From Oscillospiraceae bacterium (GTDB lineage Bacteria > Bacillota > Clostridia > Oscillospirales > Acutalibacteraceae): a DNA stretch of 64,000 nucleotides. Positions 9,022 to 17,723 of this stretch are shown piece by piece. The number at the start of each line of letters is the position of its first letter. Position 1 is the first letter of the stretch. The translations under genes were made by a program, and so were the position numbers. A model generated the notes under the pieces. It made no database searches. It was not told the DNA's origin and saw only the letters and a program-made list of their open reading frames with translations. The stretch spans positions 124,001 through 188,000 of the forward strand of contig SVOC01000001.1 of the NCBI GenBank assembly GCA_015066625.1, in the 5' to 3' direction.

Positions 9022-9058
9022 GCGGCAGTGGTATTTATACCTCTGCCTTTTATTTTTT
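9022..9058 (+). terminator. terminator after rpmF
   Basis: Stem GGCAGtGGTAT / ATACCtCTGCC (about 9024-9047) with one T-T mismatch and a two-base loop, followed by TTTTATTTTTT. Confidence 0.85.
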
Positions 9059-9100
9059 ATAAACCAAAAATGTTTCTGTTATAAAAAAGGAGCAACTTAT

Positions 9101-10186
9101 ATGATAAAAGAAATGCTGGAAAAGCTTAATATTCCGTCTGCGCTTGAAGTAGGCGGCAGCAGAGCAAAAACCGTTGAAGAATGGGAAAAAGTAAGACCTC
9201 TCGTTCTTAAAATGATGCTCGAAAGTGAATACGGATATATTCCGGATGCAACTGAAAAAACAGAATTCAGAGTTGTTGAGGAAGATAAAATAAGATATTG
9301 TGCAGGCAAGGCGGGTTATATGGAGATTGAAATAGTCTGTACTCTGAACGGTAAAGAATTTTCATTTCCCGTAACTTATGTTTACCCTAACAAGGGCGAT
9401 AAGTTCAAAACATTTGTGCATATTAATTTCAGACCTGATGTGCCCGATAAATATATGCCCACCGAAGAAATTATTGACAACGGTTTTGCCTGTGCATCGT
9501 TTTGTTATCAGAGTGTGACAAGCGATGACGGCGATTTTACAAACGGTCTGGCAGGGGTTGTTTACGGCGGAAAAGAGCGTACACCCTATTCACCGGGCAA
9601 AATCGCAATGTGGGCATGGGCGGCAATGAGGGTAATGGACTTTTTGCAGACACGTGACGAGGTTGATAAAGAAAATATCTGCGTATGCGGTCATTCAAGG
9701 CTTGGTAAAACAGCATTGCTTACTGCCGCAGTTGATACACGTTTTGCCGTTGCACATTCAAACTGTTCGGGTTGCAGCGGAGATTCTCTGAACAGAGGCA
9801 AGGGCAAGGGCAACGAAACAATAGGAAATATAATTGACCGTTTTGATTATTGGTTTTGCGAAAACTATAAAAATTATTACGGCAAGGATAATGTAACACC
9901 TTTTGAACAGCATTTCCTTTCAGCACTTATTGCACCGCGAAAAGTGCATATAGCCTCAGCCGCAGAGGATTTGTGGGCAGGCCCCAATCTTGAATTCCTT
10001 TTCTGTGTTGCGTCATCCGAAGTGTATGAGCTTTACGGGAAAAGGGGCTTTATTTATGAGGAAAGTGATTACCTTAAAGCAGGCAGATATCTTAACGAAG
10101 GCAATGTAGGTCTATGTTACAGAAACGGCAGGCACTATTTTTCCCGTGATGACTGGCACGGTTTAATGGACTTTATGAATAAATAA
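9101..10186 (+). CDS. CE15-like carbohydrate esterase (glucuronoyl esterase family)
   Basis: 361 residues, alpha/beta hydrolase with no signal peptide, so apparently cytosolic. Nucleophile elbow is GHSRLGKTAL with Ser199, matching the G-x-S-R-x-G-K pattern of CE15 glucuronoyl esterases, which cleave ester links between lignin alcohols and glucuronic acid on xylan. The conserved NCSGCSGDSLNRG loop follows, and a C-terminal DDWHG gives the probable catalytic His353. Bacterial CE15-like proteins are often annotated as acetylxylan esterases. Cytosolic placement and the absence of xylanases nearby suggest a small imported substrate. AGGAG upstream; a TGtTATAAA at 9077-9085 might be a weak promoter. 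Confidence 0.72.
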   Translation: MIKEMLEKLNIPSALEVGGSRAKTVEEWEKVRPLVLKMMLESEYGYIPDATEKTEFRVVEEDKIRYCAGKAGYMEIEIVCTLNGKEFSFPVTYVYPNKGDKFKTFVHINFRPDVPDKYMPTEEIIDNGFACASFCYQSVTSDDGDFTNGLAGVVYGGKERTPYSPGKIAMWAWAAMRVMDFLQTRDEVDKENICVCGHSRLGKTALLTAAVDTRFAVAHSNCSGCSGDSLNRGKGKGNETIGNIIDRFDYWFCENYKNYYGKDNVTPFEQHFLSALIAPRKVHIASAAEDLWAGPNLEFLFCVASSEVYELYGKRGFIYEESDYLKAGRYLNEGNVGLCYRNGRHYFSRDDWHGLMDFMNK

Positions 10187-10202
10187 CGAAAGGCAGGGGC
10201 AA

Positions 10203-11093
10203 ATGTTAGAAAAATTAAAAAGATTAAAAAGAATCCGATTACAGAATATGATTATGCTGACCCTTGCAGGAATTATAAATGCAGTGGGTATCACAATATT
10301 TTTATATCCGGTTAATCTGTACGACAGCGGTATTTCGGGCACTTCAATGCTTCTTGCTCAGGTTACACCCGAAAGGTTTACACTCTCTGTTTTTCTTGTG
10401 ATTCTGAATATACCTCTTTTTCTTATCGGACTGAAAAAACAGGGTAAGCTTTTCACTTTTTATGCGGTTTACACAGTAGCAATTTACTCACTGTTTGCAT
10501 ATTTGATAACCGATGTTTTTCCGGTTGATCTCAGCGTGGCATCGCCTCTTGCGGGCACTGATTTGCTTCTTTGTGCTCTTTTCGGCGGTGTGATTTCAGG
10601 TGTGGGAAGCGGTCTTGCAATCCGCTTCGGCGGTGCAATGGACGGTATTGAGGTTATGGCGGTTATTTTTGCGAAAAAGCTGGGAATAACAGTGGGCGCT
10701 TTCGTTATGCTTTATAATGTTTTTCTTTACATCGTATGCGGTATTGTTATTCAAAGCTGGATTCTTCCCCTTTATTCAATCGTAACCTATGCAGGAGCAT
10801 TGAAAACCGTTGACTTTATGGTTGAAGGCTTCGACCGTGCTAAGGGTGCTATGATTATTACATCAAAGCCGGATGAAATCTGTAAGGCACTTACGGAAGA
10901 ATTTGAAAGCGGAATGACAAAAATTGGTGCCAAGGGCGGTTATTCTAATGCGGATTTAACTGTTGTTTACTTTGTTGTTAACCGTTTTCAGGTTTCTAAA
11001 ATGCAGGAAATAGTTCATCATATTGACAGAAATGCATATATCACAATCAGCGAGGTTGCGGATGTATTTGCAAATAATCAGGATAAATCATAA
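10203..11093 (+). CDS. YitT family membrane protein
   Basis: 296 residues. Five to six transmembrane segments between about 15 and 190 (DUF161), with GIINAVGITIFLYPVNLYDSG at the start as in YitT proteins, then a cytosolic DUF2179 domain (about 210-290; GAMIITSKPDEI, GAKGGYS). Transport or structural role is unknown for the family. It follows the CE15-like gene by 16 bases and is probably cotranscribed. A second YitT protein is encoded at 22451-23311. Confidence 0.9.
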   Translation: MLEKLKRLKRIRLQNMIMLTLAGIINAVGITIFLYPVNLYDSGISGTSMLLAQVTPERFTLSVFLVILNIPLFLIGLKKQGKLFTFYAVYTVAIYSLFAYLITDVFPVDLSVASPLAGTDLLLCALFGGVISGVGSGLAIRFGGAMDGIEVMAVIFAKKLGITVGAFVMLYNVFLYIVCGIVIQSWILPLYSIVTYAGALKTVDFMVEGFDRAKGAMIITSKPDEICKALTEEFESGMTKIGAKGGYSNADLTVVYFVVNRFQVSKMQEIVHHIDRNAYITISEVADVFANNQDKS

Positions 11094-11098
11094 AAAAC

Positions 11099-11128
11099 GG
11101 CAGGTCATTGACCTGCCTTATCTTTTTT
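11099..11128 (+). terminator. terminator after yitT (convergent with HTH gene)
   Basis: 8 bp stem GGCAGGTC / GACCTGCC (11099-11106 and 11110-11117) with a three-base loop, followed by TTATCTTTTTTCT. It overlaps the last codons of the minus-strand gene. Confidence 0.8.
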
Positions 11129-12448
11129 CTTTTTAACAAAATAAACAATCATTGAAATAACGATTTCGCCTATTGCCACACCGCAGGCAACAAGGATAAA
11201 CGCGGGCATCACATCGCCTACTGCCGTGAAATAATCCGTATTTGAAGCGGCGTGTACGGTATAGGTCTCATCGTCAAAGCGGATGTTTTTTCTGTAATAT
11301 TCAAGAAGATGCTCACAGTCAACTGTATTTTCATAAATGTATTGCCGAGCTTCTTCTTCTGTATCAAAATAAATTTCATTGTATTCACCGTCGAACATAA
11401 CCGTGGCTTCAATGTTGATGTTGTCCGTGACCCGGTATCCTTTTTCATCCTGAGTGATGTGAAGGTCGATTTCGTCAAGCACAACAGTATAGCCGTCACC
11501 GTCAGGAAATTCATCAATAACGGTGTAAAGTGTTTTGGTGCCTGCGAAGTAATCTTTCAGCTTGCGGTAATCTTCTTTTGCAGCCCGTTCACTGTCATAT
11601 TGATACCCTACGCCGTCAAGAAAACAGAAGGAGGATTCGGAAGTAACCGCAGAAATTGCATTCAGAAAAGGAATGCAAAGCGAAATCACGGCGGAAACAG
11701 CAACCGCAACAACGGTGATTTTAATGTGCTTCTTGCGGTATTTTCTGAATTCGGGCGAAAGCTCTGAATGAGCGATTTTCAGCTTTTGGCAGATTATATA
11801 ATAAATAATTGCAAAAGAAATTGCGCCTAGCACAAGCGCGATAAAGGTGAAATAATAGGATATGAATGCGGCTGTAATGCAAAGAATGACCGTCACCGCA
11901 AGTGAAATGACAAGTGAAAGGAACAGAGCCGCACTTTTTCTTGCACCGTCAAGGGATTGAGAGTCAATTTCAACAGACGAGGATTTTATGCCCGAAAAGA
12001 AGCTGTTATAGGCTATTGCTTCAACCGCAATTCCCGAGGCACCGAGAATGACGGAAATTACGCACACGGCAATGGCGGGGTTGTAGCTGAGATGACCTGC
12101 AAGGCAGGCAAAAAGTGCTGCAACACCGGCGAGAATAACTGCGGCAACCGAATAATTTGTATATTTTATTTCGGATTTTTCAAACAGATATTTTGCTCTT
12201 TTTTCTGTTTTTGAACTGTCAAAAGGTGTTTCTGAATTTATTTTTTCGCCCTTTAAAAGTTCATCTACGGTAACCTCAAAAAGCTCTGCGATGGCAGGCA
12301 GCATCATAATTTCGGGGCAGCCTTCGTCACGCTCCCATTTGCTTACGGTTTTGTTTGATACATTAAGAATATCTGCAACATCCTGCTGTGTCATACCTTT
12401 TGATTTACGGAGCGCCGATATAAAAGCACCCATAGTTTTTTTATCCAT
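11105..12448 (-). CDS. XRE-type HTH regulator with C-terminal membrane domain
   Basis: 447 residues. Residues 5-60 are a Cro/CI helix-turn-helix (LRKSKGMTQQDVADILNVS, then NKTVSKWERDEG). A linker leads to four or five transmembrane segments (about 100-270), an extracytoplasmic region of about 130 residues rich in acidic and aromatic residues (about 275-410), and a final membrane helix near 415-440 with a KKKKDKAGQ tail. This is a one-component membrane-bound regulator. AAGGAGG precedes the ATG, and a consensus promoter flanked by an inverted repeat lies upstream, compatible with autoregulation. Ligand is unknown. Confidence 0.8.
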   Translation of the reverse strand: MDKKTMGAFISALRKSKGMTQQDVADILNVSNKTVSKWERDEGCPEIMMLPAIAELFEVTVDELLKGEKINSETPFDSSKTEKRAKYLFEKSEIKYTNYSVAAVILAGVAALFACLAGHLSYNPAIAVCVISVILGASGIAVEAIAYNSFFSGIKSSSVEIDSQSLDGARKSAALFLSLVISLAVTVILCITAAFISYYFTFIALVLGAISFAIIYYIICQKLKIAHSELSPEFRKYRKKHIKITVVAVAVSAVISLCIPFLNAISAVTSESSFCFLDGVGYQYDSERAAKEDYRKLKDYFAGTKTLYTVIDEFPDGDGYTVVLDEIDLHITQDEKGYRVTDNINIEATVMFDGEYNEIYFDTEEEARQYIYENTVDCEHLLEYYRKNIRFDDETYTVHAASNTDYFTAVGDVMPAFILVACGVAIGEIVISMIVYFVKKKKDKAGQ

Positions 12449-12480
12449 AACAGGACCTCCTTTGGTGATTCTGCATCTTT

Positions 12481-12509
12481 ATTCTATCCTACGCAGAGAC
12501 GGAATTCAA
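12481..12509 (-). promoter_or_regulatory. promoter of the XRE membrane regulator
   Basis: Minus strand TTGAAT, 17 bases, TAGAAT. The -10 lies inside the left arm region of the imperfect inverted repeat at 12489-12543. Confidence 0.6.
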
Positions 12510-12543
12510 GCCAAAGGGAGTAGAATTTGTCTGCGAATCGTAG
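12489..12543. repeat. imperfect inverted repeat over the XRE promoter
   Basis: Left arm CTACGCAGAGAC (12489-12500) and right arm GTCTGCGAATCGTAG (12529-12543) pair with small gaps across the promoter spacer and -35. Candidate operator for the regulator itself; pairing is imperfect, so this is tentative. Confidence 0.4.
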
Positions 12544-12548
12544 AAAAC

Positions 12549-12573
12549 GGGACAACCCGAAGGTTGTCCCGCC
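12549..12573 (-). terminator. terminator of the 15.7-12.6 kb minus-strand operon
   Basis: 9 bp perfect stem GGGACAACC / GGTTGTCCC (12549-12557 and 12562-12570). On the minus strand the loop reads TTCG, a stable tetraloop, and the stem is followed by GTTTT. Confidence 0.82.
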
Positions 12574-12583
12574 ATAAACTCAT

Positions 12584-12928
12584 TTATTTTTTGAAATGAT
12601 TTATAATAAGTCCGATTATACCACCTACGGCACAGGGGATTGCCGAAAGGCAAAGACTTAATCCGATCTCAAAGCTTCCGTAAATGAAGAACGGAAGAAA
12701 AATATGCGAAAGAATCGCAAGTAACGCAACGGGAATGATGAACCGGGATTTTTTTGCTGCGAGCAATACGGATAAAACCAGAGCTGTCAGCGGCATTATG
12801 CCGTAAATCACAATCAGACCGTATCCCATTTCATCTCCCGGTCCAATATTGAATCCCCATACGAGAAAAGCGATGAACTCTGTAAGAATAACAGAAAGAG
12901 AAATAATTCCCAAGCGGTGTTTTTTCAT
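12584..12928 (-). CDS. small integral membrane protein of unknown function
   Basis: 114 residues from ATG 12928 (MKKHRLGIISLSV), with AGGAG 8 bases upstream; a GTG three codons earlier overlaps that ribosome site and is rejected. Four hydrophobic segments fill almost the whole protein (about 6-24, 34-55, 63-84, 88-110), with short loops. No family recognised. It is the last gene of the operon with TraX and the HTH-membrane regulator, 12 bases after traX, and ends at a TTCG-loop terminator. Confidence 0.7.
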   Translation of the reverse strand: MKKHRLGIISLSVILTEFIAFLVWGFNIGPGDEMGYGLIVIYGIMPLTALVLSVLLAAKKSRFIIPVALLAILSHIFLPFFIYGSFEIGLSLCLSAIPCAVGGIIGLIINHFKK

Positions 12929-12940
12929 ATTTATCACTCC

Positions 12941-13705
12941 TTATGCAAAGTAGACGGCAAGGTAAATGATAATCATATGCAAGGGATAGAATGCATAGAA
13001 GCCGTATTGCATGATTTTGCTTGATTTTCCTTTTCTGCCGCCGTAAAGCCAGATAGGAATAAGTGAAAATACGGCAAAGCCCTGAGTTGCAAATTCAAAG
13101 CTTTTTCCGAAAAGGTCAACGATGATAAACTGACCTTCAAAAAGCTCACAGTTAATGATAATCATAGCCGCAAGCTGAGCAAGCCATGCAAAGGGGAAAT
13201 CCCTGAAAAGATAGAACATAATTACGATAAGGAAGCCCCAGAATCCGTAATCAACAAAACCGATAAATGATGCGATGCCAAGCAGAATCACAAGCAAGGC
13301 GGATTTTACTATTGTTTTTGCATCTTTGTTTTTTCTTGCCTTGTCAATAAGCATTATTGCAAGCAGACCGAAAAGCAGAGTGAACATAACGTTCTGATGA
13401 TAGGGATAAAACCAGCTTCCGCCGTAGAAAAGGTTAAAGGGAATTTCCGATATCAGTGCAAAAACAAGCAGCCTTGATATGTATTTTTTCAGGTTTGAGG
13501 TGTGGATAAAGCCTTCCGATATCATAAATGCGAATATGGGGAAGGTCATTCTGCCAACGTAGGTCATCCAATCGTTTCCGGGCACCACCTTTGCCCAAAG
13601 GTGGTCGCAAATCATAAACGCCATTGCCAGAATACGGAGCATATTTGAAGTAAGTCCGCCAAATGGGATTTTTACAAGCGGACTGTTTGCGGGTAATTTT
13701 TTCAT
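12941..13705 (-). CDS. TraX family membrane protein
   Basis: 254 residues with eight or so transmembrane segments. The TraX signature is at the N terminus: NMLRILAMAFMICDHLW, then GRMTFPIFAFMISEGF. F-plasmid TraX acetylates pilin, and chromosomal members in Bacillota have unproven acyltransferase-like roles. There are no conjugation genes here, so conjugation is unlikely. Its ATG overlaps the stop of the preceding gene by four bases (ATGA), and AAGGAGG lies inside that gene's end. Confidence 0.85.
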   Translation of the reverse strand: MKKLPANSPLVKIPFGGLTSNMLRILAMAFMICDHLWAKVVPGNDWMTYVGRMTFPIFAFMISEGFIHTSNLKKYISRLLVFALISEIPFNLFYGGSWFYPYHQNVMFTLLFGLLAIMLIDKARKNKDAKTIVKSALLVILLGIASFIGFVDYGFWGFLIVIMFYLFRDFPFAWLAQLAAMIIINCELFEGQFIIVDLFGKSFEFATQGFAVFSLIPIWLYGGRKGKSSKIMQYGFYAFYPLHMIIIYLAVYFA

Positions 13706-14265
13706 TGCTGTGCCTCCTTGTGTCTTGTGAGAAAATCAATAAGTTCAACACCGTCAACATATATTTCTTTAAGCCTTATCTGACCGCGGAATACATAGGC
13801 GGATGCGGTTATTTCATATTCCGTTGATGTTGTCAGATTGTGCCTGATAAACAGGGGAGGGTCGGTTGTTTCTCCAAGCTCAAAAACTTTATAGTCAATA
13901 GCCATATGAGGAGTGTCGAAATAAAAAATTGCATCGCCCTTGCTTTTGATGTAGGTGTTGCCATGCGGTTTTTTGTCGGTTGTTACGGATAAACGGGAAA
14001 GTCCGTTTCCGTCGGTTTCTATTATACCGTATCTGCCGTTTATCAGGGCGTGATTATAAATGTCGGGAATTTCCGATTTGATTTCGCAGTGAAGCTCCAT
14101 CATATCTCTGAAATTGCCGTAATAGGCAAGGTTTTCAACCTCAAACGTGTATTCCGTGCCGAAGTTACGGATAATAAGATTCTTTGAAGTTTCGGTTGAA
14201 GCAAGAAGAAGAGTGAAAACAAGCTGAACACACAGAAGAATTATAACGGGGCGCCTTTTACGCAT
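13702..14265 (-). CDS. single-anchor extracytoplasmic protein, possible GDYXXLXY-family relative
   Basis: 187 residues from ATG 14265 (MRKRRPVIILL). One N-terminal hydrophobic segment (about 6-24) is a membrane anchor or signal; the rest is a beta-rich domain predicted outside. Upstream is a DUF2157-like membrane protein, and the DUF2157 family is typically encoded with GDYXXLXY proteins. Size and topology fit that partner, but the name-giving motif is only faintly visible (YYGNFRDMMEL). The start codon overlaps the preceding gene by eight bases (ATGCGTAA), with AGGAGG in that gene's tail, so translation is probably coupled. The family call is an inference from context. Confidence 0.5.
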   Translation of the reverse strand: MRKRRPVIILLCVQLVFTLLLASTETSKNLIIRNFGTEYTFEVENLAYYGNFRDMMELHCEIKSEIPDIYNHALINGRYGIIETDGNGLSRLSVTTDKKPHGNTYIKSKGDAIFYFDTPHMAIDYKVFELGETTDPPLFIRHNLTTSTEYEITASAYVFRGQIRLKEIYVDGVELIDFLTRHKEAQQ

Positions 14266-15706
14266 TTTTTTCCGCCTCCTTTGCCTTGAACATTTTTGAA
14301 AGCCTGAAATTGATGAACAAAAGAACAAGCCCCATAATCACGCAGGCGATACCGCCGTAAACAACATCAAATCTGCCCATAATGAGGGTTGCATAGATAA
14401 TAAGACAAATCATTATAAGACCAAGGTTTACGGTAAGCAGTTTAACTTTTCTTATGCCTGCGGTGATCAAAGCAATGCTCACCGCAAGAGAAAGAAGGAT
14501 AATTATTGCGGTTACGATAATTTCTGTTGTTTCCGTAAAATATTCCGCAAAAATTGAGCTGAATACACATACGGCACTTGCAACGGCAGAACATATTATA
14601 AATATTTTTTTCTCTTTGCTCTGCACAGAATTTTTTCTGCCGTAAATTATTCCTGCGATTAATGCCGCGGCGGAAATAAAAGGTGCAATACCGGGATTCA
14701 ACAGATTTTCGGCATGGGGGAGATAATGAGGCTTGCCAATCCAGCTTTCGGCATTGAAGCATAGGAGTGAAAATGCGGCGGCGATTGACGGCACCGCAAT
14801 ATAGCGGAACGGATAAGGAAAATCACCTTCTCTGTCGGCTGCATAAAGTCCTGCAAAAACTGCAAAAATCATACACAGAAGTGCCGCCTCGCCTCGATCT
14901 GAGGAATTGATTCCGTGAAAATAAAGAGTAACGCAGGCTGAGATAACAGCAGTCCATACCGCAAATTTACGCCTTGGGTCGGCAATGTCGGTTTTCTTTA
15001 TGCGGATAAGACCGAGAATATAGAGAATCACACCCACTGTAAGGGGAATAAGATTTGCCGCTTTTAAATTCAGCGGAAAAGAAATAAGCAGATAAGCTAC
15101 GATGAAGAAATATGCGGTGAGAGGAAAAAGGGTGTTCATTATATATGCCATGGGAAGTGTGAGCAGTGCCAGTGCGGTAAACAGTATTGAAATATCAATG
15201 CTTACGGAAAACATTGAGCACACAAGGGCTGCTGTTGAAAATAAGCCTGCACACCACATAACGCAGGCGCCTTCCGTCCAGGCAATGCTGTCTTTCTTTT
15301 TGCCGTAAACCCACAGTGCGGCAGCACCGCCTGCAATAAGAGGCAGAAAGCTGAGTGCCGCAAGAAAGATTTCGGGAATACGGTCCCAGAAGGAAACGAG
15401 AATGATTATAAGACCAGTTGCGGTCAGCAGTGAACCGAGAGTAGCAAAAACAATGTTCATTATTTTATGCTTATCGGTTTTGGGTGCTTCAAGCCCGATT
15501 TTACGTTTTTCACCGTATATGAGTTCTTCAATTTCGGTGCCGAAGGCATCTGCGAGAAGCTCAAGCATATCTATATCGGGTTGAGTCCGTCCGTTTTCCC
15601 AGGATGAAACAGTCTGCCGTGTAACGTTTATTTTTTCGGCGAGCATATCCTGAGTCATTCCTCTGTCGGAACGGAGTTTTTTGATGTTTCCTGAAACCTT
15701 TGCCAT
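14258..15706 (-). CDS. XRE-type HTH fused to DUF2157-like polytopic membrane domain
   Basis: 482 residues from ATG 15706 (MAKVSGNIKKLR), AGGAGG 8 bases upstream; an in-frame GTG inside the ribosome site is rejected. Residues 5-60 are a Cro/CI helix-turn-helix (RGMTQDMLAEKINVT, RQTVSSWENGRTQPDI). About 12-14 transmembrane helices follow (about 85-470) in a DUF2157-like layout. It heads an operon of four tightly packed genes. This is an intact DNA-binding domain on a large membrane protein, so it probably reports envelope or membrane state to the operon. Regulated genes are unknown. A second protein with HTH plus membrane domain is encoded at 11105-12448. Confidence 0.78.
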   Translation of the reverse strand: MAKVSGNIKKLRSDRGMTQDMLAEKINVTRQTVSSWENGRTQPDIDMLELLADAFGTEIEELIYGEKRKIGLEAPKTDKHKIMNIVFATLGSLLTATGLIIILVSFWDRIPEIFLAALSFLPLIAGGAAALWVYGKKKDSIAWTEGACVMWCAGLFSTAALVCSMFSVSIDISILFTALALLTLPMAYIMNTLFPLTAYFFIVAYLLISFPLNLKAANLIPLTVGVILYILGLIRIKKTDIADPRRKFAVWTAVISACVTLYFHGINSSDRGEAALLCMIFAVFAGLYAADREGDFPYPFRYIAVPSIAAAFSLLCFNAESWIGKPHYLPHAENLLNPGIAPFISAAALIAGIIYGRKNSVQSKEKKIFIICSAVASAVCVFSSIFAEYFTETTEIIVTAIIILLSLAVSIALITAGIRKVKLLTVNLGLIMICLIIYATLIMGRFDVVYGGIACVIMGLVLLFINFRLSKMFKAKEAEKNA

Positions 15707-15803
15707 AGGCGGCACCTCCTTACGGCTTGATTAAATCATATTTTCTTTAAAAAGTCACGCTACAATCTGTTGCAAAGGCGTTTTGCTTCTCTTAAAGAAA
15801 AAA

Positions 15804-15824
15804 GGCACACTTGTGCAGTGTGCC
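15804..15824 (-). terminator. terminator of the SDR/Gfo operon
   Basis: 8 bp perfect stem GGCACACT / AGTGTGCC (15804-15811 and 15817-15824), 5-base loop, followed on the minus strand by TTTTTTCTTT. Confidence 0.85.
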
Positions 15825-15833
15825 GCAAAATTT

Positions 15834-16682
15834 TTATACGCCCGAGTATGCGGAAAATCCGCCGTCAACGGGAAGAACAACGCCGGTTACGAAGCCCGAA
15901 TATTCCTCGTCGCAAAGGAACACAAGTGCACCCGTAAGGTCGGCAGGCACACCGAAACGGCGCATGGGAGTGTGAGTGATAATCTTGTTTGAACGTTCGG
16001 TCAGTGAGCCGTCCTCATTGTAAAGAAGCTTTGCATTTTGGATTGTTGAGAAAAATCCGGGTGCAATAGCGTTTACTCTGATGCCAACATCTGCAAAATG
16101 AACAGCCATCCACTGTGTGAAGTTGGATATAGCCGCCTTCGCCGCCGAATAAGCAGGGATTTTTGTAAGAGGCTTGAAGGAATTCATTGATGAAACATTG
16201 AGAATTGTTGTGTTTTCTTTGCCAACCATATCCTTTGCAAAGCACTGGGTTGTAAGCAGTGTGCCCAGGAAATTAAGGTTGAAAACAAAGCTGATTCCTT
16301 TTGCATCAAGGTCGAAGAAGGTTTTTACATCCTCTGCCTTTTCAGCCATATCTTTAAGCTCAAGTGTCTCTTTTGTTGTTGTGCCCAGAGGGGAGTTGCC
16401 GCCTGCACCGTTTATAAGAATGTCGCAGGTGCCAAGCTCTGCATTGACCTTTTCTCTTGCGGCTTCAAGGCTTTCAGCTTCAAGCACGTTACAGCCCACT
16501 GCAAGTGCGGTGCCGCCTGCTGCGGTGATTTCGTCAACAACAACCTGCGCGGCTTCTTCTCTTAAATCAAGCACAGCAACTTTTACACCAAGTGACGCAA
16601 GGTCCTTTGCAAAGCCGCTGCAAAGAACTCCGCCGCCGCCTGTGATAACGGCTACTCTGCCCTTTAAATTTTCGTGAAACAT
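15834..16682 (-). CDS. SDR oxidoreductase, D-mannonate oxidoreductase-like
   Basis: 282 residues, classical short-chain dehydrogenase. Nucleotide site VITGGGGVLCSGFAKDLA (about 13-30), INGAGGN (about 89-95), and the catalytic Ser-Tyr-Lys set in NVSSMNSFK then YSAAKAA (about 163-181). The C terminus ends PVDGGFSAYSGV, which resembles SDR-type fructuronate/mannonate oxidoreductases (B. subtilis UxuB/YjmF). No uxuA or uxaC is seen, so the substrate is open. It starts 3 bases after the preceding Gfo/Idh/MocA gene and is the last gene of the operon. Oxidation of a sugar acid or keto-sugar is the inferred role. Confidence 0.8.
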   Translation of the reverse strand: MFHENLKGRVAVITGGGGVLCSGFAKDLASLGVKVAVLDLREEAAQVVVDEITAAGGTALAVGCNVLEAESLEAAREKVNAELGTCDILINGAGGNSPLGTTTKETLELKDMAEKAEDVKTFFDLDAKGISFVFNLNFLGTLLTTQCFAKDMVGKENTTILNVSSMNSFKPLTKIPAYSAAKAAISNFTQWMAVHFADVGIRVNAIAPGFFSTIQNAKLLYNEDGSLTERSNKIITHTPMRRFGVPADLTGALVFLCDEEYSGFVTGVVLPVDGGFSAYSGV

Positions 16683-16685
16683 TTT

Positions 16686-17702
16686 TTATTTGCTCCTTTC
16701 GATATAAACAGAACTGCCTGTTTCTGAGGATTTATATGCGGCGGCAACGATCTTTGCCGCTTTTCCTCCTTCAAAGGCATCAATTATGAATTTTTCGCCC
16801 GATTCAAGGCAATCGTAATAATCATTGATAAGCGTACCGTGGCTTGCACCCCAATAGCTCTGACCGTGATGAATGACATCAGGTCTTTCAAGAATTTCGG
16901 TTATTTTACCGTCGGTGCCGATTGAATAAAGCATTTCTCCTTCAAGACGGAGCATACCTTTTTCAAAGGCAATTTCAATCATTACGCCTGAATTTTCCGC
17001 ATAAGCGGTTGTGGCATAAAGAATCGCCGTAACACCGCCGTCAAGCTCCATAAGAAGGCTTGCGGTATCCTCAACTTCAATAATACCTTTGAGATGGTCG
17101 TTGGAAACCGAGGCGGTTACCTTTTTACATTCGCCGCCGAAATACTGAATAAGGTCAACGGTGTGGATTGCCTGATTTATCAGCACTCCGCCGCATTCCT
17201 TTTCGGCAGTGCCGTGCCAGTCGTCGGAATAATAATCCGCACCTCTGCACCAGGTAACAAAGGCTCTGATTGATTTTATTTTGCCCAGAGAACCGTTTTC
17301 AATTATATTTATGACATACTGCACACAGGCATTGTATCTGTTCTGAAAGCATACGCCTACGCTTTTACCGCTTGCTTTCTGTGCCTTGCGAAGCAGATCA
17401 ACCTCATCAGCACTGACTGAGCATGGCTTTTCCGTGAGAACGTTTATGCCTGCTTCAAGTGCTTTGATTGCCATAGGTGTGTGCAGATAATGGGGAGTGC
17501 ATATATGGATGCAGTCGGGTTTTTCGTTTTTGAGAAGCTCATCAAAATCGTAATAAGCCCGTGCACCGTACTTTGCGGCGGCGGAGTCTGCCCTTTCGGG
17601 TTTGATATCCGCCACTGCGATTATTTCTGTTTTGGGGTTTTCTTCAAGTGCTTCAAGGTGCATCTGTGCAACATTTCCGCACCCGATAACAGCAGCTTTC
17701 AT
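16686..17702 (-). CDS. Gfo/Idh/MocA family oxidoreductase
   Basis: 338 residues. N-terminal Rossmann fold with AAVIGCGNVAQMHL (GxGxxA), the family's substrate-side LTEKP motif near residue 92, and a C-terminal domain with GGVLINQAIHTVDLIQYF, where His and Asp correspond to the usual catalytic positions. Family members oxidise or reduce sugars, inositols or sugar acids with NAD(P). The gene lies 21 bases after the isomerase-dehydrogenase fusion gene and 3 bases before the SDR. With that fusion it makes two separate Gfo-type active sites in one operon. Confidence 0.88.
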   Translation of the reverse strand: MKAAVIGCGNVAQMHLEALEENPKTEIIAVADIKPERADSAAAKYGARAYYDFDELLKNEKPDCIHICTPHYLHTPMAIKALEAGINVLTEKPCSVSADEVDLLRKAQKASGKSVGVCFQNRYNACVQYVINIIENGSLGKIKSIRAFVTWCRGADYYSDDWHGTAEKECGGVLINQAIHTVDLIQYFGGECKKVTASVSNDHLKGIIEVEDTASLLMELDGGVTAILYATTAYAENSGVMIEIAFEKGMLRLEGEMLYSIGTDGKITEILERPDVIHHGQSYWGASHGTLINDYYDCLESGEKFIIDAFEGGKAAKIVAAAYKSSETGSSVYIERSK

Positions 17703-17723
17703 ATTAAAATTCCTTTCGGGCTA

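Noticed and set aside
12941..13705. Conjugative element suggested by TraX
   Set aside because: No relaxase, coupling protein, integrase or attachment sites are nearby; chromosomal TraX-family genes are common in Bacillota.
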